Origin: UBA6244 sp963676875
Lineage (GTDB): Bacteria > Bacteroidota > Bacteroidia > Bacteroidales > F082
Assembly (NCBI GenBank): GCA_963676875.1
Contig: OY781436.1
Coordinates: 248,001 to 312,000 of the forward strand
Length of the DNA: 64,000 nt
Reading direction: 5' to 3'
In this document: in pieces, positions 24,801-32,032 of the stretch
Layout of the letters: every line of letters begins with the position of its first letter
Numbering within the stretch: the first letter of the stretch is position 1
Position numbers and translations under genes: made by a program
The notes under the pieces: model-generated
Told to the model about the DNA's origin: nothing
The model's database searches: none
What the model saw: only the letters and a program-made list of their open reading frames with translations

Positions 24801-27144
24801 AAGTAAACCCCACAGGATTGGATTGCCAGAAATACTCGAAATTACCCGTACCCCCTGTAACCAACGCATACAAAGTAACCGGTTCACCACCACAAACAGG
24901 ATAGCCGGAAGTTAACACCGATAAGGTAAGTTCTCCACCTGTAACCACCACTACCACATTATCCGACAAAGACGAACAATTGTTGGCATCTGCCACTTGC
25001 AATTGAAAAAGTCGGGTTTGAAAGAGGGGCACTGTGGCAGGGGAAGAATTGGTGGGGTTGATTAAAAAATCCACAGGAGTCCAACTAAAAGTATAAGGTG
25101 ATATCCCTCCGGAGGCAAAACCATCCAACGTGGTGGATTGCCCCGAATTAATCAGCTTATTGAGACCGGCATCTGCTGTGGGAATTTCATAAATAAAAAC
25201 CGTTGCCTGCCCGTTCATTTCCCGCCAACAACCATGGGTGTTTTCGGCGCGCGCTTCATACGACCCCGGATCGTTGAACATTCCGAAGGAAAATGGTTGT
25301 CCATCACCTTGATGGGTAGCCACTTCCATGTCGTAGTGAAACAATTTGTAGGTGATGCCTTGCTGCGAACCGGTAAGTCCGATAGCAACGCCTTCATCCC
25401 CCATACAAAAACCTCCCCCACCATTGACGGAGTATACCTGAGGCAGATTGAAAACCTCAACAGACACAGAACCTGAAACTGAAGTGATTCCATCGGACAG
25501 CACCAGATGATAAACCGTTGTTTCGTTGGGTGTTACCACCGGATTTGGCAAGGAAGAAACAAATCCGGGAGGTGAGGATGTCCAGGTGTAGGTGTAACTA
25601 CCCGATCCACCACCCGCGATGGCAGAGAGTTGCACCGATTCGCCCTTACAAATGGTAGTGGCACTTTGAATGATTTGCAAACTTAAAGGGCCATCTGTGA
25701 TATACACCACACAAGTATCTGAAAGAGAAGCACAACCATATTGATTATCGACAACCGAAAAAGTAAATGCCGTTGAAACGAACAACGCATGGGTATTTGT
25801 TGTGGCCTGCTGGGGACTAACACATAGGCTTTGAGGGCTCCATTGAAAATGGTAATTTCCGGAAGATGGAACCACAGAACCTGCCAACTGAACCGTATTT
25901 CCCTGAAGGATGTACTGATCGGAGCCGGCATCCGCCAACGGAAGAGGATGAACCACTACTTGCACGCTTCCTGGCATTTGCATCATACAGCCGGTTTCCA
26001 GATTGGTGGCCATGACCGTATAGTTTCCTGCTTGATCCTGATAACCAAATGAAATTCCAAATCCGGTACCCATCATCACCAGGTTGGTGGTTTGTGAATT
26101 ACGAAACAATTCGTAGGCTACACCCTGTTCCGACGACAACATGTAGATTTCGGGGCCTTGCTCTCCTTCACAGATTTCGCCTCCACCTTCTATTTCATAG
26201 GCAATTGGCAATGGATTTGAAGTGACTACCGCCTGATCATTCATCAAAGAGGTACAGGGGGTAAATTCGTTATATGCCCGAACAGTATATATCCCCGGCT
26301 GATTTTGAAGTCCGAAACTGATGGGTTCGCCCGTACCGTTTCTTACCTGACCAGTTTCTACTCCGTCAACTAGCAGGTTATAAGTAACGGATAATTCAGA
26401 GTCCGAAAGCCCCACTTCCACCCCTGATTCACCTGCGCAAAAACTACCTCCTCCGGTTACGGCAAAAGCAACAGGTGTCGGATCCACTGTGATTCGGGCA
26501 CTTAAGGATGTATCGGGGCAGCTCACATTGGTTACAATGCATCGGTATCGGTTGTTGTTCATTCCCAGCACAGTATATATGCTCAGGTCGGGGGTGTTTA
26601 CCCCACTGTAAAAAGCATTGTCCTCCAGATTGACCCACCCGGCGGTATTCAATTCCTGCCACCGAAATAGGGTTCCATTGAGTGCGCTTACACTAAAAAC
26701 ACTCACTTCACTTTTGCACACACGATCATCAACAGGATTTGCCGTGATAATGGGAGGATCGTAAACACCCAGAGTGGCAGGTAACGAAGTGTCTTTTAAG
26801 GTGTTTATATCACTTACCACACATCTGTACTGATATCCATTAAGGGCAAGGTTGGCATCTATGATGGTGAGGTTGGGAGTGGTTTGACCTGAAATATAAG
26901 TGAAAGTTCCATCCAGATTGTACCAGCCAACCCCATCGTTTTCCTGCCACTGATAAGCTGTAGTGTTAACTGCAACGATATGAAAACCAATGGTGGACTC
27001 CACACAAACGGCAGTATCACGGGGCTGAGTAACAACCGATGGCTGTGCAACAGAATATGCATGTATCAAAAACATCAAAACCGCCAACAGGCAGTTTCTA
27101 CATGTTAAAAGGTTGGTATTTAGCAAAATAAATACTTTTTTCAT
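18889..27144 (-). CDS. Giant repeat adhesin with T9SS type B sorting domain
   Basis: A 2751-residue surface protein. The start is the ATG at 27144 (MKKVFILLNTNLL), which gives a normal signal peptide ending HAYSVAQ. After two Ig-like domains (about residues 35-220, each with Y/FRWQE...YRC) come 11 modules of ~75 residues headed by GGGxxC (such as FNVVGGGSYCAGES). Eight PKD-like modules start (A/V)(D/N)AG.D. Eight more modules have the pattern GG.GNY.Y.W.S.P.GF. The three alternate as an eight-fold super-repeat of about 254 residues. The last ~75 residues are a CHU_C domain (PNAFTPNDDGKNDIFLPG, WDGKHNGEVVVPGTYYYV, IKGSVTVVVE). SprB-like gliding or attachment adhesins have this build. Downstream partners are PorE-like and PorP/SprF genes. 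Confidence 0.92.
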   Translation of the reverse strand: MKKVFILLNTNLLTCRNCLLAVLMFLIHAYSVAQPSVVTQPRDTAVCVESTIGFHIVAVNTTAYQWQENDGVGWYNLDGTFTYISGQTTPNLTIIDANLALNGYQYRCVVSDINTLKDTSLPATLGVYDPPIITANPVDDRVCKSEVSVFSVSALNGTLFRWQELNTAGWVNLEDNAFYSGVNTPDLSIYTVLGMNNNRYRCIVTNVSCPDTSLSARITVDPTPVAFAVTGGGSFCAGESGVEVGLSDSELSVTYNLLVDGVETGQVRNGTGEPISFGLQNQPGIYTVRAYNEFTPCTSLMNDQAVVTSNPLPIAYEIEGGGEICEGEQGPEIYMLSSEQGVAYELFRNSQTTNLVMMGTGFGISFGYQDQAGNYTVMATNLETGCMMQMPGSVQVVVHPLPLADAGSDQYILQGNTVQLAGSVVPSSGNYHFQWSPQSLCVSPQQATTNTHALFVSTAFTFSVVDNQYGCASLSDTCVVYITDGPLSLQIIQSATTICKGESVQLSAIAGGGSGSYTYTWTSSPPGFVSSLPNPVVTPNETTVYHLVLSDGITSVSGSVSVEVFNLPQVYSVNGGGGFCMGDEGVAIGLTGSQQGITYKLFHYDMEVATHQGDGQPFSFGMFNDPGSYEARAENTHGCWREMNGQATVFIYEIPTADAGLNKLINSGQSTTLDGFASGGISPYTFSWTPVDFLINPTNSSPATVPLFQTRLFQLQVADANNCSSLSDNVVVVVTGGELTLSVLTSGYPVCGGEPVTLYALVTGGTGNFEYFWQSNPVGFTSSLYNPTVNPTQTTTYTVTVNDGLTVLSGSVTVEVFPQPSAFNVLGGGIVCQGDPFDEILLSGSEINTTYQLLRDGQATGVSKNGDGYALNFGMQNNEGVYTVFATGTNSQCMAPMNGSATQAVNPIPVVNAGPDQLIGSGTSTILSGSVDGNGNYSFSWNPSSVCLNPQSVNTETIPLSQSTLFTFRATDQSTQCTSERDTLIVYVEGGNKLSVSSLAIPGIICQGGEVHLSALPTGGTGNYQYQWTSNPIGYYSSAMNTLAYPQVSTYYYLQVFDGVTYAYDTVYVEVLPPPAIFNVVGGGSYCAGESGVSIGLSGSQVGFSYALLDETGAEVSVFNGTGQPLNFGVFSAEGVYLIQAENPSGCTQLMNGQATIYEHIPPLANAGEDMTIAMGQQALLSGSAGLGSGQYTYSWSPADSLQNSTVQSPLTVPLATSNIFSLTVTDDQTGCVSQQDEVVVMVTGGPFTLRVLADASIICPGEQIHLHAIASGGNGNYTYNWSSQPAGFSSNLMSPLVSPSTTTTYQVMVSGGTNELTGSVTIQVNALPTVFSVSGGGVVCRGDEPEAITLSGSQTGHQYQLLQDGVNTQIMRVGNGFPLHFGLLTEDGQYTVKAIENSFQCSTNMAGQAVVAFQPLPKVDAGPDVIIQENSSTVLSGSVINGAGNAYEYQWQPSVLCQNPQSATSATIPIASSEMFLFTATNIQSSCVSQPDTMFVITVGSDLYAHAEASLLSICDGEVVHLTAIAGGGTGNYAYSWTSSPSGTMSFQQSFAVHPTISTTYFLEVFDGVSAVFDTISIQVGARPSVFSISGGGAFCPNDQGVDIGLTASQTGVNYQLFLEPDQLVTTLVGTGQSLDFGQFTQQGIYSATAFSNNGCVSEMNGQAQVIEHTKPVANAGADQFVPYAQRALLSGNATGGSGYHDFLWQPEDSLVNPQNREALSVPLHASTLFQLTVDDHNTGCPGDSDDMVVFVTGGTLQVDVYANIDHVCQGESIQLYALPSGGTGNYSFLWLSDPPGFSASIYNPVADPAVSSWFKVIVSDGVYNVTDSVFINVTPSPTGFQLTGGGSFCDGQPGNNIVLIDSELETAYSLYRDQSGELLTLPGSGEPLDFGEQNQSGYYWVMARQNFTNCLAPMNDTVQVEVIELPLADAGSDQFIQTGTSTQLFGTGSGGGGTYSFEWAPDYFLVNPLLQQPYTVPLETSTNFYLNVTDIQSGCLSESDQTSVFVLGGSLSVIAGANPNSICAGEPTVLSAIPTGGSGNYSYLWTSYPVGYVSNIPNPVVYPGVNTKYIVRVEDGLSVSFDTVSVAVFDQPEMFVLSGGGSYCPGNQGPAIQLSGSQTGVGYILYRNGLAVSQQQGNGSPLNFGYFTEPGLYSTEASFSGSGCSIQMAGSAVVIKNQIPLVDAGPDITIESGAYATLRGSATGGSGMYQFSWTPVEYLLNPNEPDAITIPLTSTKLFTLEVEDAETGCVGNSSNAIVFVTGGLLQVQVIASTQSVCPGGQLSLYALPGGGTGQYTYYWESNPVGFHATGQEAVISPLIPTWYKVTVTDGTLSVADSIYITPFNAPVKYPLLGGGSYCEGGDGAEIILEQSTSSVSYQLLYQTQPTGVYQTGTGSAINFGSYFADGNYSVLATNSVGCNAEMANSVTISVAENPIAYPVVGGGTYCKNDPELGLLLESSQANTSYELMVDAMPLGIIKQGTGLPLSFGGLSQSGIYSVIATHNNTQCTSVMSGSAPYFILETPEVSISGVEAMCSSDSVVLSGTGAYTYEWNTFPVQHAPEITVSPESTTLYVVTGYLQNGCFGQAEHELVVNERPQISLINDPNALVVSALPSGLTQYIFNIHDQDIQSGSDNQWSYGGYSGTSDTLRVMGIAENGCFAEAALYLEMEEAPNAFTPNDDGKNDIFLPGVEIWVYSSWGGELYHGTEGWDGKHNGEVVVPGTYYYVRPIYSADGSLLKTIKGSVTVVVE
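19800..26470 (-). repeat. Coding super-repeat array of the giant adhesin (about 760 bp x 8)
   Basis: The GGGxxC module heads recur at about 26185, 25420, 24665, 23900, 23140, 22370, 21605, 20840 and 20080 (minus strand), a steady 755-770 bp step, with two further GGG modules at the ends (26455 and 19820). Protein-level similarity is clear. DNA identity is only moderate, so the array looks old rather than recently expanded. Confidence 0.85.
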
Positions 27145-27349
27145 CGACTTAAAACAGGCCTCAGCAGGACTGCACATGTTAGTTACAATTATATGGGCTT
27201 TGGCGTAAAACTAAATCAAATAAATGAATAGAAAAGTGGGGAATACATTAATAATGAACATCCTGATGTTAACAAATTGGGAGCAAAGGTGAAAGGGTGA
27301 AACGGAGAACGCTTGTTTTCTAGTCTATATCTTGTTCCTCCAATTTAGT

Positions 27350-27373
27350 CCATTGATCCATTGATCCATTAAT
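27350..27373 (+). repeat. Tandem octamer CCATTGAT x3
   Basis: CCATTGAT CCATTGAT CCATTAAT is followed directly by the stop region of the minus-strand YrdC gene. A related GATCAAT-type array (the reverse complement motif) lies at 63958-64000. Confidence 0.6.
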
Positions 27374-27379
27374 CAAAAA

Positions 27380-27949
27380 TCAAGGCCTAATAATCGTAAA
27401 CAAACCATCATCTTCCAACTTAATAATTGTGGAAGGTTTAATTGAACGAACCCTGTCGCGAAATACTTCCACCACGTGATCCACACTTTTTACAATACCG
27501 GGATCGATTTCCTGAAAAACACTGGCATTGGGTTGTCCGGCAAAATTGGCAGAAGTAGAAACCACGGGTCTGTCAAGCTGTGACAGCACCGCACTACAAT
27601 ACTCTCCTTGCACAATCCGGATAGCTACCGTACCATCGTGAGCCATCACATTTTTGGCCACATTTTTGGCTCCGGGATAAATAATCGTGAGGGGAGATTT
27701 GGAATTAGCAATTAAATCGTAAACAATGGGAGGCACCACTTTAACATACTTCTCCAGCTTCTCGACGGACTCAAGGAGAATGATCATGCTCTTACTTTCT
27801 GCGCGACCTTTGATTTTATAGATACGATCCACTGCTTTTGAGTTGGTGGCATCACAACTAATTCCCCAAATAGTATCGGTAGGCGCCAGAAGAACCTTGC
27901 CTTTTTTTAGCAATTCAACTGATTTGGATATTTCGTCTTGCAAAATCAT
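27380..27949 (-). CDS. L-threonylcarbamoyladenylate synthase (YrdC/Sua5 family)
   Basis: A 189-residue YrdC-domain protein that makes threonylcarbamoyl-AMP from threonine, bicarbonate and ATP, the first step of the universal t6A37 tRNA modification. Recognised by the N-terminal LLAPTDTIWGISCDA, the nucleotide/substrate loop IYKIKGRAESKSMIIL (the K.R...S pattern), IVQGEYCSAVL, and the late block PVVSTSANFAGQPNAS. It is the short TsaC-like form without the extra Sua5 domain. It lies 24 nt after a glycosyltransferase gene on the same strand and is probably cotranscribed with it. Confidence 0.92.
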   Translation of the reverse strand: MILQDEISKSVELLKKGKVLLAPTDTIWGISCDATNSKAVDRIYKIKGRAESKSMIILLESVEKLEKYVKVVPPIVYDLIANSKSPLTIIYPGAKNVAKNVMAHDGTVAIRIVQGEYCSAVLSQLDRPVVSTSANFAGQPNASVFQEIDPGIVKSVDHVVEVFRDRVRSIKPSTIIKLEDDGLFTIIRP

Positions 27950-27973
27950 AGGGCAAATTTAGCAAGGATTTGA

Positions 27974-28975
27974 TTACTCCGGCATGGTGTCGAGCAATTG
28001 TTTTGCATGAATTTCGGTACCACATTTAAAGTGCTTTTTCGGGCATTTTTTATAGCCGTGCAATCCACATGGCCTACACGAAAGTTCCTCCTGAATTTGC
28101 ACCACGAACGAATGGTCGGAACGTGGCCCAAAACCAAACTCAGGAACAGTGGAACAATAAACAGCTGTAATGGGCGCATTCATCGCCGAAGCAAAATGCA
28201 TGGGGGCTGAGTCGTTTACGTAGTTCATTAGCGCATCTTTCATCAAAGCAGCCGACTGAAGAAAAGAGAGTTTTCCTGACAAGTTCATGCTGTTGGCATG
28301 TCCTGATTCGGAAATAATATTTTGGCATAGCACCGATTCTTTAGCCGACCCCAACAGATAAACCACTGTATCCTCATCCAATTGTTTCATCATCGACACC
28401 CAGGTTTCGGCAGGTAACTGCTTGGTGGCCCATAGCGAACCGGGTGAGATGGTAATGAATTTTCGGGTTTTGAACTGGCTTACCTTGGCAAAATCGAGTT
28501 GCGTAGGATAGAGTCTCATGGGGAAGTCCATGGAGCTGTCGGTAACATGTTCGATGAGTTTTAAATTACGCTCTACCTCATGAACAAAGGGAGATGATTT
28601 TCCAATTCGGTGCTTTACTCTTCGGTTAAAAAAAAGCGCAAACGGGTTTTTGTTGAACCCCACCGTATGTTCTCCTTGCGAAAAAACGGTGATCAAGCCC
28701 GAAGAAGCAAACCTTTGGGCATTCACTATGAGATCGTATTTCTTTTCCCGAAAAATCCGGATCAACTCAAACAAATGGGCAAACTTCTTTTCCTTTTTAT
28801 CCCAAACAACGACATGATGGATATAAGGGTGATACCGCAAAACCTCCTCATAGCCATATTTGAGCAAAAAATCGATTTTAGCTTTGGGATAAAAGTGATG
28901 CAACTTTTCGATGAGCGGAGTGCACAACACAACGTCGCCCAATGAAGCTGTTTGTATAATGAGTATTCTTTTCAA
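27974..28975 (-). CDS. Glycosyltransferase family 9 (heptosyltransferase-like)
   Basis: A 333-residue GT-B fold enzyme of the ADP-heptose:LPS heptosyltransferase family, acting on lipopolysaccharide core at the inner face of the inner membrane. The N-terminal RILIIQTASLGDVVLCTPLI is the family signature (acceptor-side loop). The C-terminal half carries ISPGSLWATKQLPAETW and NDSAPMHFASAMNAPITAVY, which bind the sugar nucleotide. The sugar donor cannot be assigned. Translation appears to start at TTG (28975): the frame is closed upstream and the conserved KRILIIQ begins immediately. This is one of two probable TTG starts in the window. Confidence 0.9.
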   Translation of the reverse strand: MKRILIIQTASLGDVVLCTPLIEKLHHFYPKAKIDFLLKYGYEEVLRYHPYIHHVVVWDKKEKKFAHLFELIRIFREKKYDLIVNAQRFASSGLITVFSQGEHTVGFNKNPFALFFNRRVKHRIGKSSPFVHEVERNLKLIEHVTDSSMDFPMRLYPTQLDFAKVSQFKTRKFITISPGSLWATKQLPAETWVSMMKQLDEDTVVYLLGSAKESVLCQNIISESGHANSMNLSGKLSFLQSAALMKDALMNYVNDSAPMHFASAMNAPITAVYCSTVPEFGFGPRSDHSFVVQIQEELSCRPCGLHGYKKCPKKHFKCGTEIHAKQLLDTMPE

Positions 28976-29147
28976 CAGACTTTTTTTGCAAATCTAATGA
29001 AAGATCATTCGCTTCGCCTACACAGAAGTCATAATTAAGATGAATACATTATTTAGAATTGTTTTTAATTTTCAACCTGTGAGCTATGAAGTATATAAGT
29101 TAGTATTTTTACCCTTTAGAAAAAAATGCACTAAAACGTCTTGAAAT

Positions 29148-30134
29148 ATGATCAGTCTGGAAACAACATACATGGGTTTAAAGCTTAAAAATCCGATCAT
29201 TGTCGGTAGCTCAGGATTAACTAATTCAGTTGATAACGTTGTGGAGCTGGAGAAAAACGGTGCCGGTGCCGTGGTGTTGAAATCGCTGTTTGAAGAACAA
29301 ATAAACGTGGCGTCGAGCAAAACTTTTGACGAAGGCGACTTTGCCAACTACTATCCCGAAGCTCAGGATTATATCCATAATTACAGCAAGGAGAACGACA
29401 TCAACACCTACCTGAACTTGATCAAAGACTGTAAGAAAAGCGTTAGTATCCCGGTTATAGCCTCCATCAATTGTATTTCGAACAACGACTGGATGGATTT
29501 TGCCAAACGAATTGAATTGGCCGGTGCCGACGGATTAGAACTTAACGTTTTTGTACTTCCTTCAGACATGGAAAAAAGCGGAATGGACAACGAGAAAGTA
29601 TATCTCGACATTGCCAACCGCATCACATCTCTTGTTAAAATTCCGGTGGCCATTAAGTTAAGCTACTATTTTTCGTCGTTAGCCAAATCGTTGGTTACCC
29701 TCAGCTGGACCAATATCAAAGGACTGGTTTTGTTTAATCGATTTTTCTCTCCCGACATCGACATCGAGCATCTGGAAGTAAAAAACTCCAACGTATTCAG
29801 CTCGCCTTCCGACCTGGCACAATCGTTGCGCTGGGTAGCCATGCTTTCCGAAAGTGTTCATTGCGACATTGCTGCTTCCACGGGCATTCACGATGGAACC
29901 GCCGTTATCAAACAATTGCTGGCCGGAGCAAAAGCAGTACAAATAGCTTCGGTACTTTACAAAAAAGGCTTCAAAGAAATCGACATCATGCTCGAGGAAC
30001 TGAAAAGCTGGATGGAACGGAAAGAATACAAATCGCTGGATGAGTTTATCGGTAAAATGAGTGTGGAAAACACTAAAAACCCCGCTGCCTGGGAACGTGT
30101 TCAGTTTATGAAATACTTTTCGGGTATAGAATAA
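29148..30134 (+). CDS. Dihydroorotate dehydrogenase-like protein
   Basis: A 328-residue TIM-barrel flavoprotein of the DHOD-like group found outside pyrimidine operons. It opens with LETTYMGLKLKNPIIVGSSGLTNSVDN, the FMN-binding start of class 1 DHODs. ELNVFVLP, IPVAIKLSYYFSS and ASTGIHDGTAVIKQLLAGAKAVQIASVLY form the later barrel strands and phosphate site. The class 1 catalytic Cys loop is not evident: the segment reads LVLFNRFFSPDID. Therefore the true substrate may not be dihydroorotate. It stands alone, followed by an array of 7-bp repeats and a hairpin. Confidence 0.85.
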   Translation: MISLETTYMGLKLKNPIIVGSSGLTNSVDNVVELEKNGAGAVVLKSLFEEQINVASSKTFDEGDFANYYPEAQDYIHNYSKENDINTYLNLIKDCKKSVSIPVIASINCISNNDWMDFAKRIELAGADGLELNVFVLPSDMEKSGMDNEKVYLDIANRITSLVKIPVAIKLSYYFSSLAKSLVTLSWTNIKGLVLFNRFFSPDIDIEHLEVKNSNVFSSPSDLAQSLRWVAMLSESVHCDIAASTGIHDGTAVIKQLLAGAKAVQIASVLYKKGFKEIDIMLEELKSWMERKEYKSLDEFIGKMSVENTKNPAAWERVQFMKYFSGIE

Positions 30135-30140
30135 GGTGGG

Positions 30141-30196
30141 GAAGTCGGGAGTTGGAAGTCGGGAGTCCGAAGTTGGGAGTCCGAAGTTGGGAGTTG
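30141..30196 (+). repeat. Eight tandem heptamers (GRAGTYS)
   Basis: From the first base, eight exact 7-bp steps read GAAGTCG, GGAGTTG, GAAGTCG, GGAGTCC, GAAGTTG, GGAGTCC, GAAGTTG, GGAGTTG. It starts 7 nt after the DHOD-like stop codon. The same family recurs at 41885-41926. Confidence 0.85.
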
Positions 30197-30234
30197 TTAG
30201 CAAATAAATAACACTGATCTTATTGATTCGTCCT

Positions 30235-30266
30235 ACTGCTTCAAGTGTCCACGCTTGAAGTCAGTC
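30235..30266 (+). other. Inverted repeat in intergenic region
   Basis: ACTGCTTCAAG and CTTGAAGTCAGT flank an 8-base loop. No T-tract follows, so it is not a standard terminator. The remaining bases up to 30397 show nothing else recognisable. Confidence 0.4.
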
Positions 30267-30397
30267 CTCAGAACCACCTAATGGAATACAGAAACAAAGT
30301 CCCTGACCTTCCGAATCCTCCTGCCCCTGAACATTTTTCATCATCCACACACAAGAGCTAGCCACATTTTTACTATTTTGGTCGAAAGAATTAGCCA

Positions 30398-31942
30398 ATG
30401 AAACTCCCCTGTATTCTTCGATGGTTTTTGTTTATTATAATCATATATAGCTCTTTGTCAACTCAAGCGCAGCTGATGAATCACTATTGGACCTTAAACT
30501 TCAACTCGCAATCGTCTTTACTTTCGGGAGCTGTAGTTGCAGGAGATGCAGGAAATGCATCCATTTATTTTAATCCGGCCACCATTTCCGAAATTAAACA
30601 AGGCTCCAATTTATCCTTTGCGGCCAGTTTGTTTTCATGGGGCGTCTATTCATACCGCAATGTGCTGGGCGACAATATCAACCTCTCGGGCATTAATTTT
30701 AACGTCATGCCACAATTTCTGTCGTATAGCTTCCGGAAAAAGGACAGTAAATTTAGCTTCGCCATTACCAGCATTACCCGACTTAAAGAATCTATCTTTC
30801 TTAACTACTACAATTCCAAGTCTTTAGACATATTACTCGAGGTTCCCGGAAAGGAAAACTACAGTACGTCATACGATTACCGACTGGAATATGTGGACAA
30901 CTGGATAGGTCTCGCCTCCTCATACGACGTTTCCGAACGTTTTAAAATAGGAGCCAGCTTGTTTGTTTCCATTGCCCAACTCAGTTACAACAACCAAAAT
31001 TCTGCCGTTGCCTTTTCACCAACCGATACCTTATGGGTGGATTCGGTTCCCAACCCTTCCATAGTTGCCGAGGGCAGCTATGTGGAATCGTTCCGGTACA
31101 ACAATGTACGTTTGATAGGCAAACTGGGCTTTTCGTATATCCTGGATCAGTGGCGTTTCGGGCTGAACATCACCACACAATCCATGTCGCTGTTTTCCAC
31201 AAAAAACCAAGCCTTGCGAACCTTTCGCGTAAGCGATATCACCAATCCGGAAACCGGTGAATTTCTGCATGGATACACCGTGACCAACGGGTTGGTGGGT
31301 TCGGAACTAAAAACCAGGATACTATACCCCTGGTCGGTGGCCTTTGGATTTATTTACGATGTGGACAACGACAAAAAGAAATTCTACTTTACCATGGAAT
31401 ATTTTGCCAAAATCAACCCTTACCGGATGATTGAAGCACCCATCAGGTCGGATATCACCTCCAGCATTGTCTACGACAAACTGGAAAACAAGGATTGGCT
31501 CTCGGTGGCCGATGCTTCCAAGGCAGTACTCAACTTTGCCATTGCCTACCGTTGGCGACTCAACGACCACCTGCTTTTCATGAACGGGTTCAGAACCGAT
31601 TTCAACAATGTGAAAAACGTTGATTATGGAAAACTGAGTACCATGAACAAAATCAACACCACCGATTTCGACATCTATCATTACAATGCAGGATTTCAAT
31701 TTTATCTGTTTCAAAAATACCTGTTGATTGCCGGAGGAGAAATATCATTTGGGTATGCCACCAAATTGCCCCAAATCGCCAATTATAGCAACCCCGTAGA
31801 ATATAGCCCCGACGACAACCGAATTCTGCAGGGACCCATCGAAAACAATATGAATATCTACTATTTTGGGTTTAATGTATATTTGGGGATTACACTCAAC
31901 TTCAACAAAAAACATAAACCTTCGGTCGATCAAATCCAATAA
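30398..31942 (+). CDS. FadL/OMPP1-like outer-membrane transport protein
   Basis: A 514-residue beta-barrel protein. A signal peptide covers residues 1-27 (ending LSTQAQ). The mature N-terminus contains LLSGAVVAGDAGNASIYFNPATISEI, which resembles the FadL 'G.A.G......NPA.....' hatch motif. Alternating aromatic/hydrophilic strands then run to the C-terminus (NIYYFGFNVYLGITLNF). FadL-type channels carry hydrophobic compounds across the outer membrane; the substrate is unknown here. It is followed after 90 nt by a separately promoted lipoprotein gene. Confidence 0.75.
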   Translation: MKLPCILRWFLFIIIIYSSLSTQAQLMNHYWTLNFNSQSSLLSGAVVAGDAGNASIYFNPATISEIKQGSNLSFAASLFSWGVYSYRNVLGDNINLSGINFNVMPQFLSYSFRKKDSKFSFAITSITRLKESIFLNYYNSKSLDILLEVPGKENYSTSYDYRLEYVDNWIGLASSYDVSERFKIGASLFVSIAQLSYNNQNSAVAFSPTDTLWVDSVPNPSIVAEGSYVESFRYNNVRLIGKLGFSYILDQWRFGLNITTQSMSLFSTKNQALRTFRVSDITNPETGEFLHGYTVTNGLVGSELKTRILYPWSVAFGFIYDVDNDKKKFYFTMEYFAKINPYRMIEAPIRSDITSSIVYDKLENKDWLSVADASKAVLNFAIAYRWRLNDHLLFMNGFRTDFNNVKNVDYGKLSTMNKINTTDFDIYHYNAGFQFYLFQKYLLIAGGEISFGYATKLPQIANYSNPVEYSPDDNRILQGPIENNMNIYYFGFNVYLGITLNFNKKHKPSVDQIQ

Positions 31943-31963
31943 TATCTTTTGTGACAAGTTTTT

Positions 31964-31994
31964 TTTGGTTAATAGCATACTTTGTCTAAATTTG
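31964..31994 (+). promoter_or_regulatory. Promoter of the DUF4136 gene (TTTG - 19 bp - TAAATTTG)
   Basis: TTTG (31964-31967), exactly 19 bp, then TAAATTTG (31987-31994), a perfect Bacteroidota consensus 38 nt before the ATG at 32033. Confidence 0.7.
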
Positions 31995-32032
31995 CTGACT
32001 AAAATGTATCATATTTAGCCAATCCTACGTTT

